64,000 nucleotides of DNA. Origin: Pontibacillus salicampi (GTDB lineage Bacteria; Bacillota; Bacilli; Bacillales; BH030062). Within the stretch, counting starts at the first letter, position 1. Every line of letters starts with the position of its first letter. Below are positions 16,423 through 25,854 of this stretch, piece after piece. The notes below the pieces were generated by a model that saw only the letters and a list, made by a program, of their open reading frames with translations, was not told where the DNA came from and did no database searches. The position numbers and the translations under genes were made by a program. Location: assembly GCF_042434395.1 (NCBI RefSeq), contig NZ_JBHLTP010000003.1, forward strand, positions 372,001 to 436,000, read 5' to 3'.

Positions 16423-17769
16423 ATGACCTACAGATATTTACCAATGACAGATCAGGATAAAGAAGCAATGCTTTCGTCTATTGGTGTTACTTCTACCGAG
16501 GAGTTATTTGCAGATATTCCGGAAGAAATAAGATACAGGCAGCAGCTACCATTGAAGAAAGCGCCAAGTGAACCAGAATTGTGGAATGAGTTAGCCGCTT
16601 TGGCTGAAAAGAATAGCAATACGAAGCAAAATGTGTCTTTTTTAGGGGCGGGTGTATATGATCATTACATACCGTCCATCGTGAATCATGTTCTATCTCG
16701 TTCAGAGTTTTATACTGCCTACACTCCATATCAGCCTGAGATTTCACAAGGAGAGCTGCAAGCCATCTTTGAATTTCAAACGATGATTTCAGAGCTTACA
16801 GGAATGGAAGTATCAAATTCTTCTATGTATGACGGAGGAACAGCGCTAGCGGAAGCAGTTACCTTAAGTGCGGGTCATACGAAACGTAAGAAAATTCTAG
16901 TTTCCAAGACAACCCATCCACAGTCCATCGAGGTTATTCATACGTATGCTAAAGGGCAAGGACTCCAAGTCATTGAAATTGATGAAAAGGACGGGCTCAC
17001 AGATTTAGCTGCATTAGAACAAGAGCTGGAGGATACAGCTAGTGTGGTTATCTCGTATCCAAATTTCTACGGACAAATCGAACCGTTAAAAGAAGTACAG
17101 ACCCTGCTTCACAACCAGAATAAAACAATGTTTATCGTATCTAGTAATCCATTGTCACTTGGGTATCTTGCACCACCAGGAGATTTCGGTGCTGATATCG
17201 TCGTAGGGGACACCCAGGTGTTTGGCATCCCTGGACAATTCGGTGGACCACATTGCGGGTATTTTGCTACTACAGGTAAATTGATGAGAAAAGTACCTGG
17301 CCGTCTCGTAGGCCAAACTAAGGATGAGGAAGGCAGAAGAGGGTTTGTACTAACCTTACAAGCAAGAGAGCAGCACATTCGTCGAGATAAAGCTACATCT
17401 AATATATGTTCTAATCAAGCGTTAAATGCACTTGCTACGTCAGTGGCTCTAACAGCACTTGGTAAACAAGGCTTAAAGGAAATGGCCTATCAGAATATGC
17501 AGAAAGCTCGCTATGCATATAAAACATTGCAAGCAGCTGGCTTTGAGATGAGATTTACTGGACCGTTCTTTAATGAAATAGTAGTGGATTGCAAGCATTC
17601 TGTTACCCATATTAACCGCATCCTCCAGCAAAAAGGCTTTATCGGAGGCTTTGATTTAGGACTTGTTTCTAGTCAATTGGAAGGCTGTATGCTGGTAGCT
17701 ATTACGGAATTACGAAGCAAACAAGAAATAGATAGCTTTGTTACAGAATTGAGGGATGTTCATGTTTAA
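16423..17769 (+). CDS. gcvPA: Glycine dehydrogenase (decarboxylating) subunit 1
   Basis: 448 residues, the N-terminal half of P protein in organisms with a split enzyme. Motifs: YTPYQPEISQGELQAIFEFQTM, MYDGGTALAEA, GDTQVFGIPGQFGGPHCGYF, and ATSNICSNQAL. It pairs with GcvPB to decarboxylate glycine and load the lipoyl H protein. It starts 21 bp after gcvT with RBS AGGGGGATAAG and overlaps gcvPB by 14 bp. Confidence 0.97.
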   Translation: MTYRYLPMTDQDKEAMLSSIGVTSTEELFADIPEEIRYRQQLPLKKAPSEPELWNELAALAEKNSNTKQNVSFLGAGVYDHYIPSIVNHVLSRSEFYTAYTPYQPEISQGELQAIFEFQTMISELTGMEVSNSSMYDGGTALAEAVTLSAGHTKRKKILVSKTTHPQSIEVIHTYAKGQGLQVIEIDEKDGLTDLAALEQELEDTASVVISYPNFYGQIEPLKEVQTLLHNQNKTMFIVSSNPLSLGYLAPPGDFGADIVVGDTQVFGIPGQFGGPHCGYFATTGKLMRKVPGRLVGQTKDEEGRRGFVLTLQAREQHIRRDKATSNICSNQALNALATSVALTALGKQGLKEMAYQNMQKARYAYKTLQAAGFEMRFTGPFFNEIVVDCKHSVTHINRILQQKGFIGGFDLGLVSSQLEGCMLVAITELRSKQEIDSFVTELRDVHV

Positions 17770-19216
17770 TGAGGATTTTCCAGTTATCTTTGAAAGAAGT
17801 CAACCAGGCCGCGTTGGATATAGCTTACCTGAGCTAGATGTTCCAGAAGTGGATATAGAGATAGAGGATGCTTATGTAAGAACGGAAGATGCAGATCTTC
17901 CTGAGGTAAGTGAATTACAAATAATGCGTCACTATACTGCACTATCTAAGCGAAATCATGGAGTCGATTCCGGCTTTTATCCACTTGGCTCGTGTACAAT
18001 GAAATACAATCCAAAGATAAATGAAGATGTTGCCAGGATGCCTGGATTTAGTCACATTCATCCATTACAGCAGCCGGAAACGGTACAAGGTGCTCTAGAG
18101 TTAATGTATGACCTACAGTCCTCATTAGAAATTATAACAGGAATGCATACGGTAACACTCCAGCCAGCAGCAGGAGCCCATGGAGAATGGACGGGTTTAA
18201 TGATGATTCGGGCCTTGCATGAGAAAAATGGCGATTACCACCGTACCAAAGTAATTGTTCCTGATTCTGCTCATGGTACAAACCCTGCATCCGCTACTGT
18301 CGCCGGGTTTGAAGCCATTACTGTAAAATCCAATGAACGAGGGTTAGTAGATTTGGAGGACTTAAGACGAGTAGTGGATGAGCACACAGCAGCCTTGATG
18401 CTTACTAATCCAAACACACTTGGTTTATTTGAAGAGCATATTCAGGAAATGGCAACCATTGTTCATGAAGCTGGTGGAAAACTGTACTATGATGGGGCTA
18501 ATTTAAACGCCATACTTGGCTATGCCAGACCGGGAGACATGGGATTTGACGTTGTACATTTGAACTTGCATAAAACGTTTACCGGTCCTCACGGTGGAGG
18601 CGGACCTGGATCTGGACCTGTTGGAGTAACTGAAGAATTAGAGCCGTTCCTGCCAAAGCCAATATTGAAAAAAGAAGAGAACGTGTATGTGTTTGAAGAG
18701 GATCGTCCTGATTCAATTGGAAGGGTCAAGCCGTATTTCGGTAATTTTGGTATAAATGTCCGTGCATATACGTATATCCGGACGATGGGCCCTGAAGGGT
18801 TAAGACAAGTAAGTGAATATGCTGTACTCAATGCTAATTATATGATGAGGGAGCTAGAGAAGCATTTTGACTTGCCATTTACGCAGCATTGTAAGCATGA
18901 ATTTGTACTATCTGGTAAGAAACAGAAGAAATTAGGGGTAAGGACACTGGATATGGCGAAACGCTTGCTGGATTTCGGGTATCATCCGCCAACAATCTAT
19001 TTCCCTATTAATGTCGAAGAAGCCCTAATGGTAGAGCCTACCGAAACGGAAGCGAAAGAAACGCTAGATGAATTTATAGATGCGATGAGAAGTATAGCAA
19101 AGGAAGCGGAAGAAAATCCGGAGATGGTTCAGGAAGCCCCTCATACGACGGTTGTTAGTCGTATGGATGAAACGACAGCAGCAAGAAAGCCAGTGCTCCG
19201 TCATGGTAAGAAATAG
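17756..19216 (+). CDS. gcvPB: Glycine dehydrogenase (decarboxylating) subunit 2
   Basis: 486 residues carrying the PLP-binding site: the Schiff-base lysine is in NLHKTFTGPHGGGGPGSGP. Other P-protein motifs are SCTMKYNPK, LQPAAGAHGEWTGL, DSAHGTNPAS and GYHPPTIYFP. Forms the heterotetrameric P protein with GcvPA. Start is ATG 17756 or 17762; both are in frame. A terminator follows the stop, so the operon ends here and gcvH lies elsewhere, as in B. subtilis. Confidence 0.97.
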   Translation: MFMFNEDFPVIFERSQPGRVGYSLPELDVPEVDIEIEDAYVRTEDADLPEVSELQIMRHYTALSKRNHGVDSGFYPLGSCTMKYNPKINEDVARMPGFSHIHPLQQPETVQGALELMYDLQSSLEIITGMHTVTLQPAAGAHGEWTGLMMIRALHEKNGDYHRTKVIVPDSAHGTNPASATVAGFEAITVKSNERGLVDLEDLRRVVDEHTAALMLTNPNTLGLFEEHIQEMATIVHEAGGKLYYDGANLNAILGYARPGDMGFDVVHLNLHKTFTGPHGGGGPGSGPVGVTEELEPFLPKPILKKEENVYVFEEDRPDSIGRVKPYFGNFGINVRAYTYIRTMGPEGLRQVSEYAVLNANYMMRELEKHFDLPFTQHCKHEFVLSGKKQKKLGVRTLDMAKRLLDFGYHPPTIYFPINVEEALMVEPTETEAKETLDEFIDAMRSIAKEAEENPEMVQEAPHTTVVSRMDETTAARKPVLRHGKK

Positions 19217-19233
19217 GATGACCTAAAGCAAAG

Positions 19234-19267
19234 ACTCCTGACCAAAGAGTGGTCAGGAGTTTTTTTT
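19234..19267 (+). terminator. Rho-independent terminator of the gcv operon
   Basis: Perfect 11-bp stem ACTCCTGACCA (19234-19244) / TGGTCAGGAGT (19250-19260) followed by eight T. Its T run touches the last codons of the convergent yqhL. Confidence 0.95.
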
Positions 19268-19637
19268 AGCTTGATTTAATTTTGCCATCCCATTTTTTAA
19301 AGCCACCCTGAAGCTGATTTAGATCCTGATAGCCATTTTTACGCAAAATGTTTGCTGCACGTGCAGAACGAGCCTGGTTCTGACAATATAAATATACAGG
19401 CTTGTCTTTCCGAACTTCTTGTAAGCGTTGCTTTAATTGCGTAACCGGAATATTACGAGCGCCTAGGATGTGTCCACCTTTAAATTCATTAGGCTCTCGT
19501 ACATCTATAAGCTGAGCCTTCCGATACCCTTCACGAAATTGTTCGGATGTAAGCGTAGTAAGATAGCGTCGCTGATTTACATATCTGATTACGGCATAGC
19601 CGATAATTAATGCAGCTGCAATTAACAGAAACCACAT
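19266..19637 (-). CDS. yqhL: Rhodanese-like membrane-anchored protein (YqhL)
   Basis: 123 residues: an N-terminal membrane helix (FLLIAAALIIGYAVIRYV) followed by a single rhodanese domain with active-site C85 in LYCQNQARS and LIDVREPNEFKGGHI. Likely a cytoplasm-facing sulfurtransferase or persulfide-handling protein. Start ATG 19637 (RBS GGGGGAAA) is chosen over an upstream frame extension that lacks an RBS. Convergent to gcvPB, as in B. subtilis. Confidence 0.88.
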   Translation of the reverse strand: MWFLLIAAALIIGYAVIRYVNQRRYLTTLTSEQFREGYRKAQLIDVREPNEFKGGHILGARNIPVTQLKQRLQEVRKDKPVYLYCQNQARSARAANILRKNGYQDLNQLQGGFKKWDGKIKSS

Positions 19638-19944
19638 TGTTTTTCCCCCTATCTCTCTATCATCTTTCTTAATTATAGTGTTGTGTGTAACAACTTTCAA
19701 AGTTTTTTTCATCCCGTGGATGATGCTTGTACCATTCTTCATTATAACGTATGACTTAGATTTTTTAAATCTGCTGAAAGAAGAATGTCTTCGCTATTAT
19801 CAGAAGGAACATTCTGGCTGAACATGCAAATATAAAAAAAGTGTAATGTATTCCAATTTGAACACCCAGCATCAAATTCTCTCCCATTTTCATTGATTTT
19901 CGCCGATTTTCTTAATTGACAAATAGCGACACCTTTGTTCAAAA

Positions 19945-19992
19945 ACACAATATATAGTGTAAAATAAATATGTCGAACACAATATATTGAAA
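19945..19992. promoter_or_regulatory. Pair of NrdR boxes upstream of nrdJ
   Basis: Box 1 ACACAATATATAGTGT (19945-19960) is a full match to the NrdR consensus as I know it; box 2 ACACAATATATTGAAA (19977-19992) keeps the left half and centre. Start-to-start distance is 32 bp, about three helical turns, the usual spacing for cooperative NrdR binding. TAAAAT (19960-19965) overlapping box 1 could be a -10. The 470-bp interval 19638-20107 shows no convincing gene. Confidence 0.85.
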
Positions 19993-20107
19993 AGAAGCTA
20001 GTCTCTATGATAAGTTATATATAGTAAAAGTTGAGCATTCATACTATCCATTACAACACAGATACATAAACTCAACGGACTATATACGGTAGAGGAGAGA
20101 TGAGTCG

Positions 20108-22666
20108 ATGCAAGCCGTGGATGAAACCATGAAACAGTTAGATATGGACCGACTAAACAAAGATATTGGGATGTTCCCTCAAGTTCACCCCGTTACAGAA
20201 GATATGAAGATTACCCATTCTGGGGTATCACGCTTAGTAATGCTAGATCGATATGCATTTAAAGATACCGAAAAAGTAACACTTTCTAGTGGTGATTTCG
20301 TCGTTCTTACCATAAAAGAAGATCCTAAGTTCCCAGCCAGAGGTCTTGGATATATTCAAACAGTAGATTGGGAAGCTTCCCGAGCTACAGTCAAGATAGA
20401 ACCTGAGTTTGTAAACGTACTCGATAATCCGGAAGAAGTGGAAACAGGCATCATTAATCGCTCCTTAGATATAATTGATAAGCCATTAGAGGTGTTCTAT
20501 GAGCAAATCGCTCTTCGTAATGCAACGGGGCTAGCTGAAGTGGAAACGGATGAAGAGAAAAAGCAGCAATGGTTTCAGCATTTCTATGAGGAGCTATCTC
20601 AGCTGAACTTTATCCCAGCCGGACGTGTTCTCTATGGTGCTGGTGCTAACACAGATGTTACGTATTTTAATTGCTATGTAATGCCATTCGTTCAAGATTC
20701 CAGAGAAGGTATTTCCGATCACCGCAAGCAGGTAATGGAAATCATGTCCCGAGGAGGGGGAGTAGGAACAAACGGTTCAACACTTCGTCCCCGTAATGCG
20801 CTGGCAAGAGGTGTAAACGGCAAATCATCTGGTTCTGTATCGTGGTTGGATGACATTGCAAAGTTAACTCACCTTGTAGAACAGGGAGGCTCCAGACGAG
20901 GAGCCCAAATGATTATGCTGGCAGATTGGCACCCAGATATTATTGAATTTATTATTTCTAAAATGCAAAATCCACGCATTCTTCGTTTCCTGATACAGAC
21001 AACAGAGGATGAAGAAATTAAGCGTAAGGCAGAGGCGAAATTGAAATTCACACCTCTTACCGAAACAGAACGGGATTTATATCAAGGAATAGTCAACTAC
21101 AAAACCATTGAAGGACAAGGTGGATTTACGAATAAAGCAATCGCTGAAGCGGAGGAAAAGCTTCGGGAAGGCGGAAGCTATTCTGTTCACAATTCAGAAT
21201 TCCTTACAGGAGCCAACATTTCTGTTTGTTTAACGAATGATTTTATGGAAGCAGTTGAGAACGGTAGTTTCCATGAACTTCGATTCCCAGATGTAGAGAA
21301 TTATTCTCCAGAAGACATGCAGGTATATAACGAAAAGTGGCATGAGGTTGGGGATGTTCGTGAATGGAAAGCAATGGGCTACAACGTGAAAACACACCGT
21401 AAGATGAAAGCGAGTGCCCTTTGGGATTTAATTAACATTTGTGCAACCTATTCTGCAGAGCCAGGCATTTTCTTTATTGACAATGCTAACGAGAAAACGA
21501 ATGCTACAAGCTATGGACAGAAGGTTGTAGCAACAAACCCTTGTGGGGAACAGCCATTAGCACCATTCTCTGTATGTAACCTGGCGGCGGTAAACCTTGC
21601 CTCCTTTGCGGATAAAGAGGCAAAGGAAGTAGACTACGAAAAACTTAAGGCAACTGTGAAAACAGGCGTTCGTATGCAGGATAATGTTATCGATGCAACT
21701 CCATACTTCCTGGAGGAAAACAAAAAGCAAGCATTGGGAGAACGTCGCGTGGGTCTTGGTGTAATGGGCTTGCACGACCTATTGATATATACAGAAACAC
21801 CTTATGGGTCTGAAGAAGGGAATCGGTTAGTTGACGAGATTTTTGAAACAATAGCAACTACTGCTTATCGTGCTTCCATTGAACTTGCTAAAGAAAAAGG
21901 CAGCTTCCCGTTCTTAGTAGGGGAAACAGAGGAAGAAACACGCACACTTCGTCAGAACTTTATTGATACAGGTTACATGGAAGGGATGCCAGCAGATATC
22001 CGTCAAGGAATACTCGATCACGGAATACGCAACTCTCACCTATTAACAGTAGCTCCAACTGGATCTACTGGAACAATGGTTGGCGTATCCACTGGTCTCG
22101 AGCCATACTTCTCCTTCTCTTATTTCAGAAGCGGGAGACTAGGGAAATTCATTGAAGTAAAAGCGGATATCGTGCAAGAGTATCTAGACAAGCATCCTGA
22201 ACAGGATCCGGAAGATTTACCTGAATGGTTTGTAACAGCTATGACGCTCTCTCCGGAAGCACATGCTGATACGCAATGCGTTATTCAACGCTGGGTCGAC
22301 AGCTCTATTTCGAAGACTGTAAATGCTCCAAAAGGCTACACCGTTGAGCAGGTTGAGCAGGTGTACCAGCGTCTATACAGGGGAGGTGCAAAAGGCGGAA
22401 CCGTTTATGTGGACGGAAGTCGCGATGCACAGGTATTAACGTTAAAGGCAGAGGATAATCAACTAGAAGAACAGCAGGAGCTGTTTGAGAAGGAAGAGCC
22501 TCGTGTTGTTCTAATGGATACAGTCCATGAGTTAGATAAAACCGATGTAACCATTGGGTCAGAGGTAGGAAACACGTGTCCAGTTTGTCGAGAAGGGAAG
22601 ATTCAAGATGCTGGAGGATGTAATACGTGTACCAACTGTGGTGCTCAGTTGAAGTGTGGATTATAA
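20108..22666 (+). CDS. nrdJ: Adenosylcobalamin-dependent (class II) ribonucleotide reductase
   Basis: 852 residues. It makes deoxyribonucleotides with a B12-derived radical and so works with or without oxygen. Seen: the fingerprint FIPAGRVLYGAG followed by YFNCYV (substrate-site cysteine), NPCGEQPL with the loop cysteine that forms the thiyl radical, APTGSTGTM, and a C-terminal cysteine-rich tail (CPVC ... CNTCTNCGAQLKCGL) that re-reduces the active site. RBS GAGGAGAG. NrdR boxes upstream indicate repression when dATP is plentiful. B. subtilis has lipM (yqhM) here instead. Confidence 0.95.
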   Translation: MQAVDETMKQLDMDRLNKDIGMFPQVHPVTEDMKITHSGVSRLVMLDRYAFKDTEKVTLSSGDFVVLTIKEDPKFPARGLGYIQTVDWEASRATVKIEPEFVNVLDNPEEVETGIINRSLDIIDKPLEVFYEQIALRNATGLAEVETDEEKKQQWFQHFYEELSQLNFIPAGRVLYGAGANTDVTYFNCYVMPFVQDSREGISDHRKQVMEIMSRGGGVGTNGSTLRPRNALARGVNGKSSGSVSWLDDIAKLTHLVEQGGSRRGAQMIMLADWHPDIIEFIISKMQNPRILRFLIQTTEDEEIKRKAEAKLKFTPLTETERDLYQGIVNYKTIEGQGGFTNKAIAEAEEKLREGGSYSVHNSEFLTGANISVCLTNDFMEAVENGSFHELRFPDVENYSPEDMQVYNEKWHEVGDVREWKAMGYNVKTHRKMKASALWDLINICATYSAEPGIFFIDNANEKTNATSYGQKVVATNPCGEQPLAPFSVCNLAAVNLASFADKEAKEVDYEKLKATVKTGVRMQDNVIDATPYFLEENKKQALGERRVGLGVMGLHDLLIYTETPYGSEEGNRLVDEIFETIATTAYRASIELAKEKGSFPFLVGETEEETRTLRQNFIDTGYMEGMPADIRQGILDHGIRNSHLLTVAPTGSTGTMVGVSTGLEPYFSFSYFRSGRLGKFIEVKADIVQEYLDKHPEQDPEDLPEWFVTAMTLSPEAHADTQCVIQRWVDSSISKTVNAPKGYTVEQVEQVYQRLYRGGAKGGTVYVDGSRDAQVLTLKAEDNQLEEQQELFEKEEPRVVLMDTVHELDKTDVTIGSEVGNTCPVCREGKIQDAGGCNTCTNCGAQLKCGL

Positions 22667-22674
22667 TGAATGGA

Positions 22675-22711
22675 AGTCTAGAGATGCCAAGGGGTTTCTC
22701 TAGGCTTTTTT
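22675..22711 (+). terminator. Rho-independent terminator after nrdJ
   Basis: AGTCTAGAGA (22675-22684) pairs with TCTCTAGGCT (22697-22706, one G-U) and is followed by TTTTTT. Confidence 0.9.
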
Positions 22712-22808
22712 GTGCATAAGCCCTTTACCTCTAAGTACCATATGCAGACATTACCAGAGGAAAAGCTGAAGTGATTGCCCATACTACTCCTAAAAGGAGT
22801 GATGTTGC

Positions 22809-23840
22809 ATGAAGCCATTTACACCGAAATTGGTTTATATAGAGCCGCGCGCTATGGAGTATCCGCTGGCTCAGGAGCTGTATCAGAAATTTAAGGATGA
22901 AGGCATAGAAATTAGAGAAACAACCTCACACAACCAGGTACGTGGTATTCCTGGTGACAATGAGCTTCGACAATATGCCAATGCGAAAAATACATTTGTT
23001 ATTGGTGTTCGCAAAACATTGAAATTCGATACTTCCAAACCATCAGCTGAATACGCTATCCCTCTAGCAACAGGTTGTATGGGACATTGTCACTATTGTT
23101 ATTTACAGACTACTCTAGGTAAAAAACCGTATATCCGAACGTATGTGAATTTGGATGATATATTCAATCAAGCTTTAGAATATATTGCAGAGCGGGACGA
23201 ACCTACCCGCTTTGAAGCAGCATGTACCTCCGATATTGTCGGCATTGACCATTTAACGCATTCATTAAAGAAAACCATTGAATTCATGGGGCAACAAGAA
23301 AAAGGTCGTCTCAGATTTGTAACGAAATATCATCATGTCGATCATCTACTAGACGCTAAGCATAATGGACATACACGATTTCGGTTTTCTATCAATGCTG
23401 ATTATGTGATTAAGAATTTTGAACCTGGCACCTCTTCCCTAGACAAACGACTGGAAGCTGCACGAAAAGTAGCAGATGCCGGTTATCCGCTTGGCTTTAT
23501 CGTTGCTCCTATTTATATTTATGGGGACGATTGGAAAGAAGGCTATTATCAATTGTTTAAAAATCTCCATGAGCAATTGAAGGGAAGTGCTGTAGACGAG
23601 GAAGATTTAACGTTTGAGTTAATTCAGCACCGTTTTACGAAGCCCGCAAAGCGAGTCATTTTGCAGCGATACCCTAAATCAAAGTTAGAAATGGATGAGG
23701 ACCAGCGTAAATATAAATGGGGCCGGTATGGAATCGGAAAGTACGTATATCCAACAGAACAACAAGAGGAAATAAAACAAGTTATGCAAGAGTATGTGGA
23801 TGAATTTTTTCCAAAGAGTAAGATTTCTTACTTTACTTAA
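22809..23840 (+). CDS. splB: Spore photoproduct lyase (radical SAM)
   Basis: 343 residues. It repairs the thymine dimer unique to UV-irradiated spores during germination. The radical-SAM cluster motif is C90-MGH-C94-HY-C97, and C139 in FEAACTSD corresponds to the hydrogen-donor cysteine of B. subtilis SplB (C141). RBS AAAGGAGTGATG. No splA precedes it. Expected control is by sigma-G in the forespore, but I see no convincing sigma-G promoter. An 11-bp inverted repeat (23820-23830 / 23838-23848) spans the stop codon without a T run. Confidence 0.95.
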   Translation: MKPFTPKLVYIEPRAMEYPLAQELYQKFKDEGIEIRETTSHNQVRGIPGDNELRQYANAKNTFVIGVRKTLKFDTSKPSAEYAIPLATGCMGHCHYCYLQTTLGKKPYIRTYVNLDDIFNQALEYIAERDEPTRFEAACTSDIVGIDHLTHSLKKTIEFMGQQEKGRLRFVTKYHHVDHLLDAKHNGHTRFRFSINADYVIKNFEPGTSSLDKRLEAARKVADAGYPLGFIVAPIYIYGDDWKEGYYQLFKNLHEQLKGSAVDEEDLTFELIQHRFTKPAKRVILQRYPKSKLEMDEDQRKYKWGRYGIGKYVYPTEQQEEIKQVMQEYVDEFFPKSKISYFT

Positions 23841-23920
23841 GAAATCTTGTCAGTCCGTCTAAACTAGTGTATCATTTTAACAGTTAAGGAATTATCGGAC
23901 GGCAGAATTGGAGGATTATC

Positions 23921-24361
23921 ATGCCAACACCAAGTATGGAAGATTATATTGAACAAATATATATGTTGATTGAAGATAAAGGGTACGCAAGAGTATCCGA
24001 CATTGCTGAGAACCTGGAAGTCCATCCTTCATCTGTGACAAAAATGGTACAAAAACTAGATAAAGACCAATACTTAAATTATGAAAAATATCGAGGACTA
24101 ATTCTGACAGCTAAAGGGAAGAAAATCGGTAAACGCTTGGTGTACCGACATGAATTGTTAGAACAGTTTCTCCAAACTATAGGAGTCAACAAGGAGAATA
24201 TCTATAATGATGTAGAAGGAATAGAGCATCATTTAAGCTGGAACTCCATAGATCGTATTGGAGACTTAGTTCAATTCTTCGAGGAAAATCCACAATGTGT
24301 TCAACAGCTACGTGCAGTACAGCAAAAAAATGAAGAACAAGAAGAACAAATAGAGGAATAG
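23921..24361 (+). CDS. mntR: Manganese-responsive repressor MntR
   Basis: 146-residue DtxR-family metalloregulator. All manganese ligands known from B. subtilis MntR are present at the same positions: D8, E11, H77, E99, E102 and H103. The winged helix is at about 20-65 (VSDIAENLEVHPSSVTKMVQKL). It represses manganese uptake genes when Mn(II) is bound. RBS TTGGAGGA. Followed by its own terminator. Confidence 0.97.
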   Translation: MPTPSMEDYIEQIYMLIEDKGYARVSDIAENLEVHPSSVTKMVQKLDKDQYLNYEKYRGLILTAKGKKIGKRLVYRHELLEQFLQTIGVNKENIYNDVEGIEHHLSWNSIDRIGDLVQFFEENPQCVQQLRAVQQKNEEQEEQIEE

Positions 24362-24388
24362 CAGCTGTTTATCGGCTGTTATTTTTTT
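24359..24388 (+). terminator. Rho-independent terminator after mntR
   Basis: TAGCAGC (24359-24365) pairs with GCTGTTA (24375-24381, one G-U), followed by seven T. The stem includes the stop codon TAG. Confidence 0.8.
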
Positions 24389-24476
24389 GTGTTTAAATAG
24401 GGCTTATCCACCAGTTCTAATTCCTTATTCCCTACACTATAGATAATGGTAAGCACGTGGGCAAGGGGGGATGAGA

Positions 24477-25367
24477 GTGAACATTGATGGTGTGTTTTCC
24501 GGCGGTGGTGTTAAAGCAATTGCCTTCATTGGAGCCCTTAAAGTGGTCGAGGAGAAGGGGTATAAGTTTGATCGTGTAGCAGGAACATCCGCAGGTGCAA
24601 TTATAGCGGCATTTATAGCAGCTGGTTATAGCAGTGCTCAAATTAGGAACTTCTTTGATACGCTCCAATTAGATAAGCTGTTAGATCCTCCTATGATGGG
24701 AAACTGGTTTCCTTTCTCCAAATGGCTTTCCTTATATTTTCGTTTAGGAATCAATAAAGGTCAGAAGCTGGAGGATTGGATTTATGAGGAGTTAGGCAAA
24801 CAAAATATTTATACCTTTAAGGATCTGCCCGAAGGTTCTCTCAAAGTGATAGCATCGGATTTAACCCTTGGTCGAATGGTAGTCATCCCAGACGATTTAG
24901 AAAGGCTGTATGGAATTGACCCAAATCATTTTTCTGTCGCCAAAGCAGTACGTATTAGCGCAGGCCTTCCTTATTTTTTTATTCCAGAACGATTGCAGGG
25001 GAAGAGTACGGTGAAGAGTGTAATGGTAGATGGAGGACTGCTGAGTAATTTTCCTATCTGGGTTTTTACCTCCCCAAACGAAAGAAGAATACGCCCTATA
25101 TTAGGCATGAAGCTAAGCACCTCGACAGATAACATTCCACCTCGAAAAATTAAGAATGCCATAGAGATGTTCCAGGCTCTCTTTAGTACGATGAAGAAGG
25201 CGCACGATGCGAGGCATATATCAAAGGCGGAAGCGGTGGACATTATTTTCATTCCAGTGGAGGATGTTGATACGACGGATTTTGATATGTCAGATGAGCA
25301 AAAGCAGAAGTTGATTACACTAGGTGAGATACAAGCGGACTTATTTTTAAGAAGCTGGCTTCCATAG
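24477..25367 (+). CDS. yqhO: Patatin-like phospholipase family protein (YqhO)
   Basis: About 296 residues. Patatin fold signatures: oxyanion loop FSGGGVKA, nucleophile elbow GTSAG with S38, and catalytic Asp in MVDGGLLSNFP. Predicted cytoplasmic serine acyl hydrolase; its lipid substrate is unknown. The GTG at 24477 is preferred because the AAGGGGGG RBS abuts the ATG at 24471; that ATG would add two residues. Syntenic with B. subtilis yqhO next to mntR. Confidence 0.85.
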   Translation: MNIDGVFSGGGVKAIAFIGALKVVEEKGYKFDRVAGTSAGAIIAAFIAAGYSSAQIRNFFDTLQLDKLLDPPMMGNWFPFSKWLSLYFRLGINKGQKLEDWIYEELGKQNIYTFKDLPEGSLKVIASDLTLGRMVVIPDDLERLYGIDPNHFSVAKAVRISAGLPYFFIPERLQGKSTVKSVMVDGGLLSNFPIWVFTSPNERRIRPILGMKLSTSTDNIPPRKIKNAIEMFQALFSTMKKAHDARHISKAEAVDIIFIPVEDVDTTDFDMSDEQKQKLITLGEIQADLFLRSWLP

Positions 25368-25400
25368 GAAAAGCCAGTGCTTTGCCATTTCCTTTATATC

Positions 25401-25446
25401 AAAAAAAGATCGAGCATCTGCTAAAGGGATGCCCGATCTTTCTTTT
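25401..25446. terminator. Bidirectional terminator between yqhO and yqhP
   Basis: AAGATCG-A-GCATC (25406-25418) pairs with GATGC-C-CGATCTT (25428-25440), flanked by A7 on the left and a T-rich run on the right, so it can end both convergent transcripts. It contains the yqhP stop codon. Confidence 0.85.
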
Positions 25447-25822
25447 TATTTTTGCTTCCTTCAATGACGCGAAGATGAGGCACATCTTTACGCCCTTTGG
25501 ATTTACTCGACTTATTAGATGTAACTTTTTGCTTAAGGGTAGAAGGCTTTACTTTTTTTGCAATGCTAGAGGAATTCGTCTTTCCATATTTCTGCTTGGA
25601 TTGACGGACTGCTTTTCGATAGCGCTTCATTTCATTTGATTGACCACCTGAACGCCTATTGATAAAGAAGTAAACCACTCCGATAATGAGAGCAGCAAAT
25701 CCCACTGTGAACAATACTTGCTTAAAAAAGCCTTGGGTATCTGTAAATAGTCTATATGCTATACCAATAATCGCTAAGCTGATAATAGTATAAAAAAGAG
25801 GTTTTGCAAACTTTTGAAACAA
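25421..25822 (-). CDS. yqhP: SA1362/YqhP family membrane protein
   Basis: 133 residues: two membrane helices (about 9-24 and 37-54) and a long, very basic tail rich in K, S and R (SKQKYGKTNSSS, KVTSNKSSKSKGRKD). Matches YqhP by topology and position between yqhO and yqhQ. The positively charged cytoplasmic tail could bind nucleic acid or lipid head groups, which is inference. Function unknown. Starts 32 bp after the yqhQ stop, probably cotranscribed. Confidence 0.8.
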   Translation of the reverse strand: MFQKFAKPLFYTIISLAIIGIAYRLFTDTQGFFKQVLFTVGFAALIIGVVYFFINRRSGGQSNEMKRYRKAVRQSKQKYGKTNSSSIAKKVKPSTLKQKVTSNKSSKSKGRKDVPHLRVIEGSKNKKKDRASL

Positions 25823-25854
25823 TAGGTTTTCCTCCCTTCTGCATGTACATCCCG

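Noticed and set aside
19742..19948. 68-codon minus-strand frame between yqhL and nrdJ
   Set aside because: No RBS or recognisable sequence; its 5' end overlaps the NrdR box.
22713..22744. TGCATA ... CATATG before splB as a sigma-G promoter
   Set aside because: The 20-bp spacing is too long and the -10 is poor.
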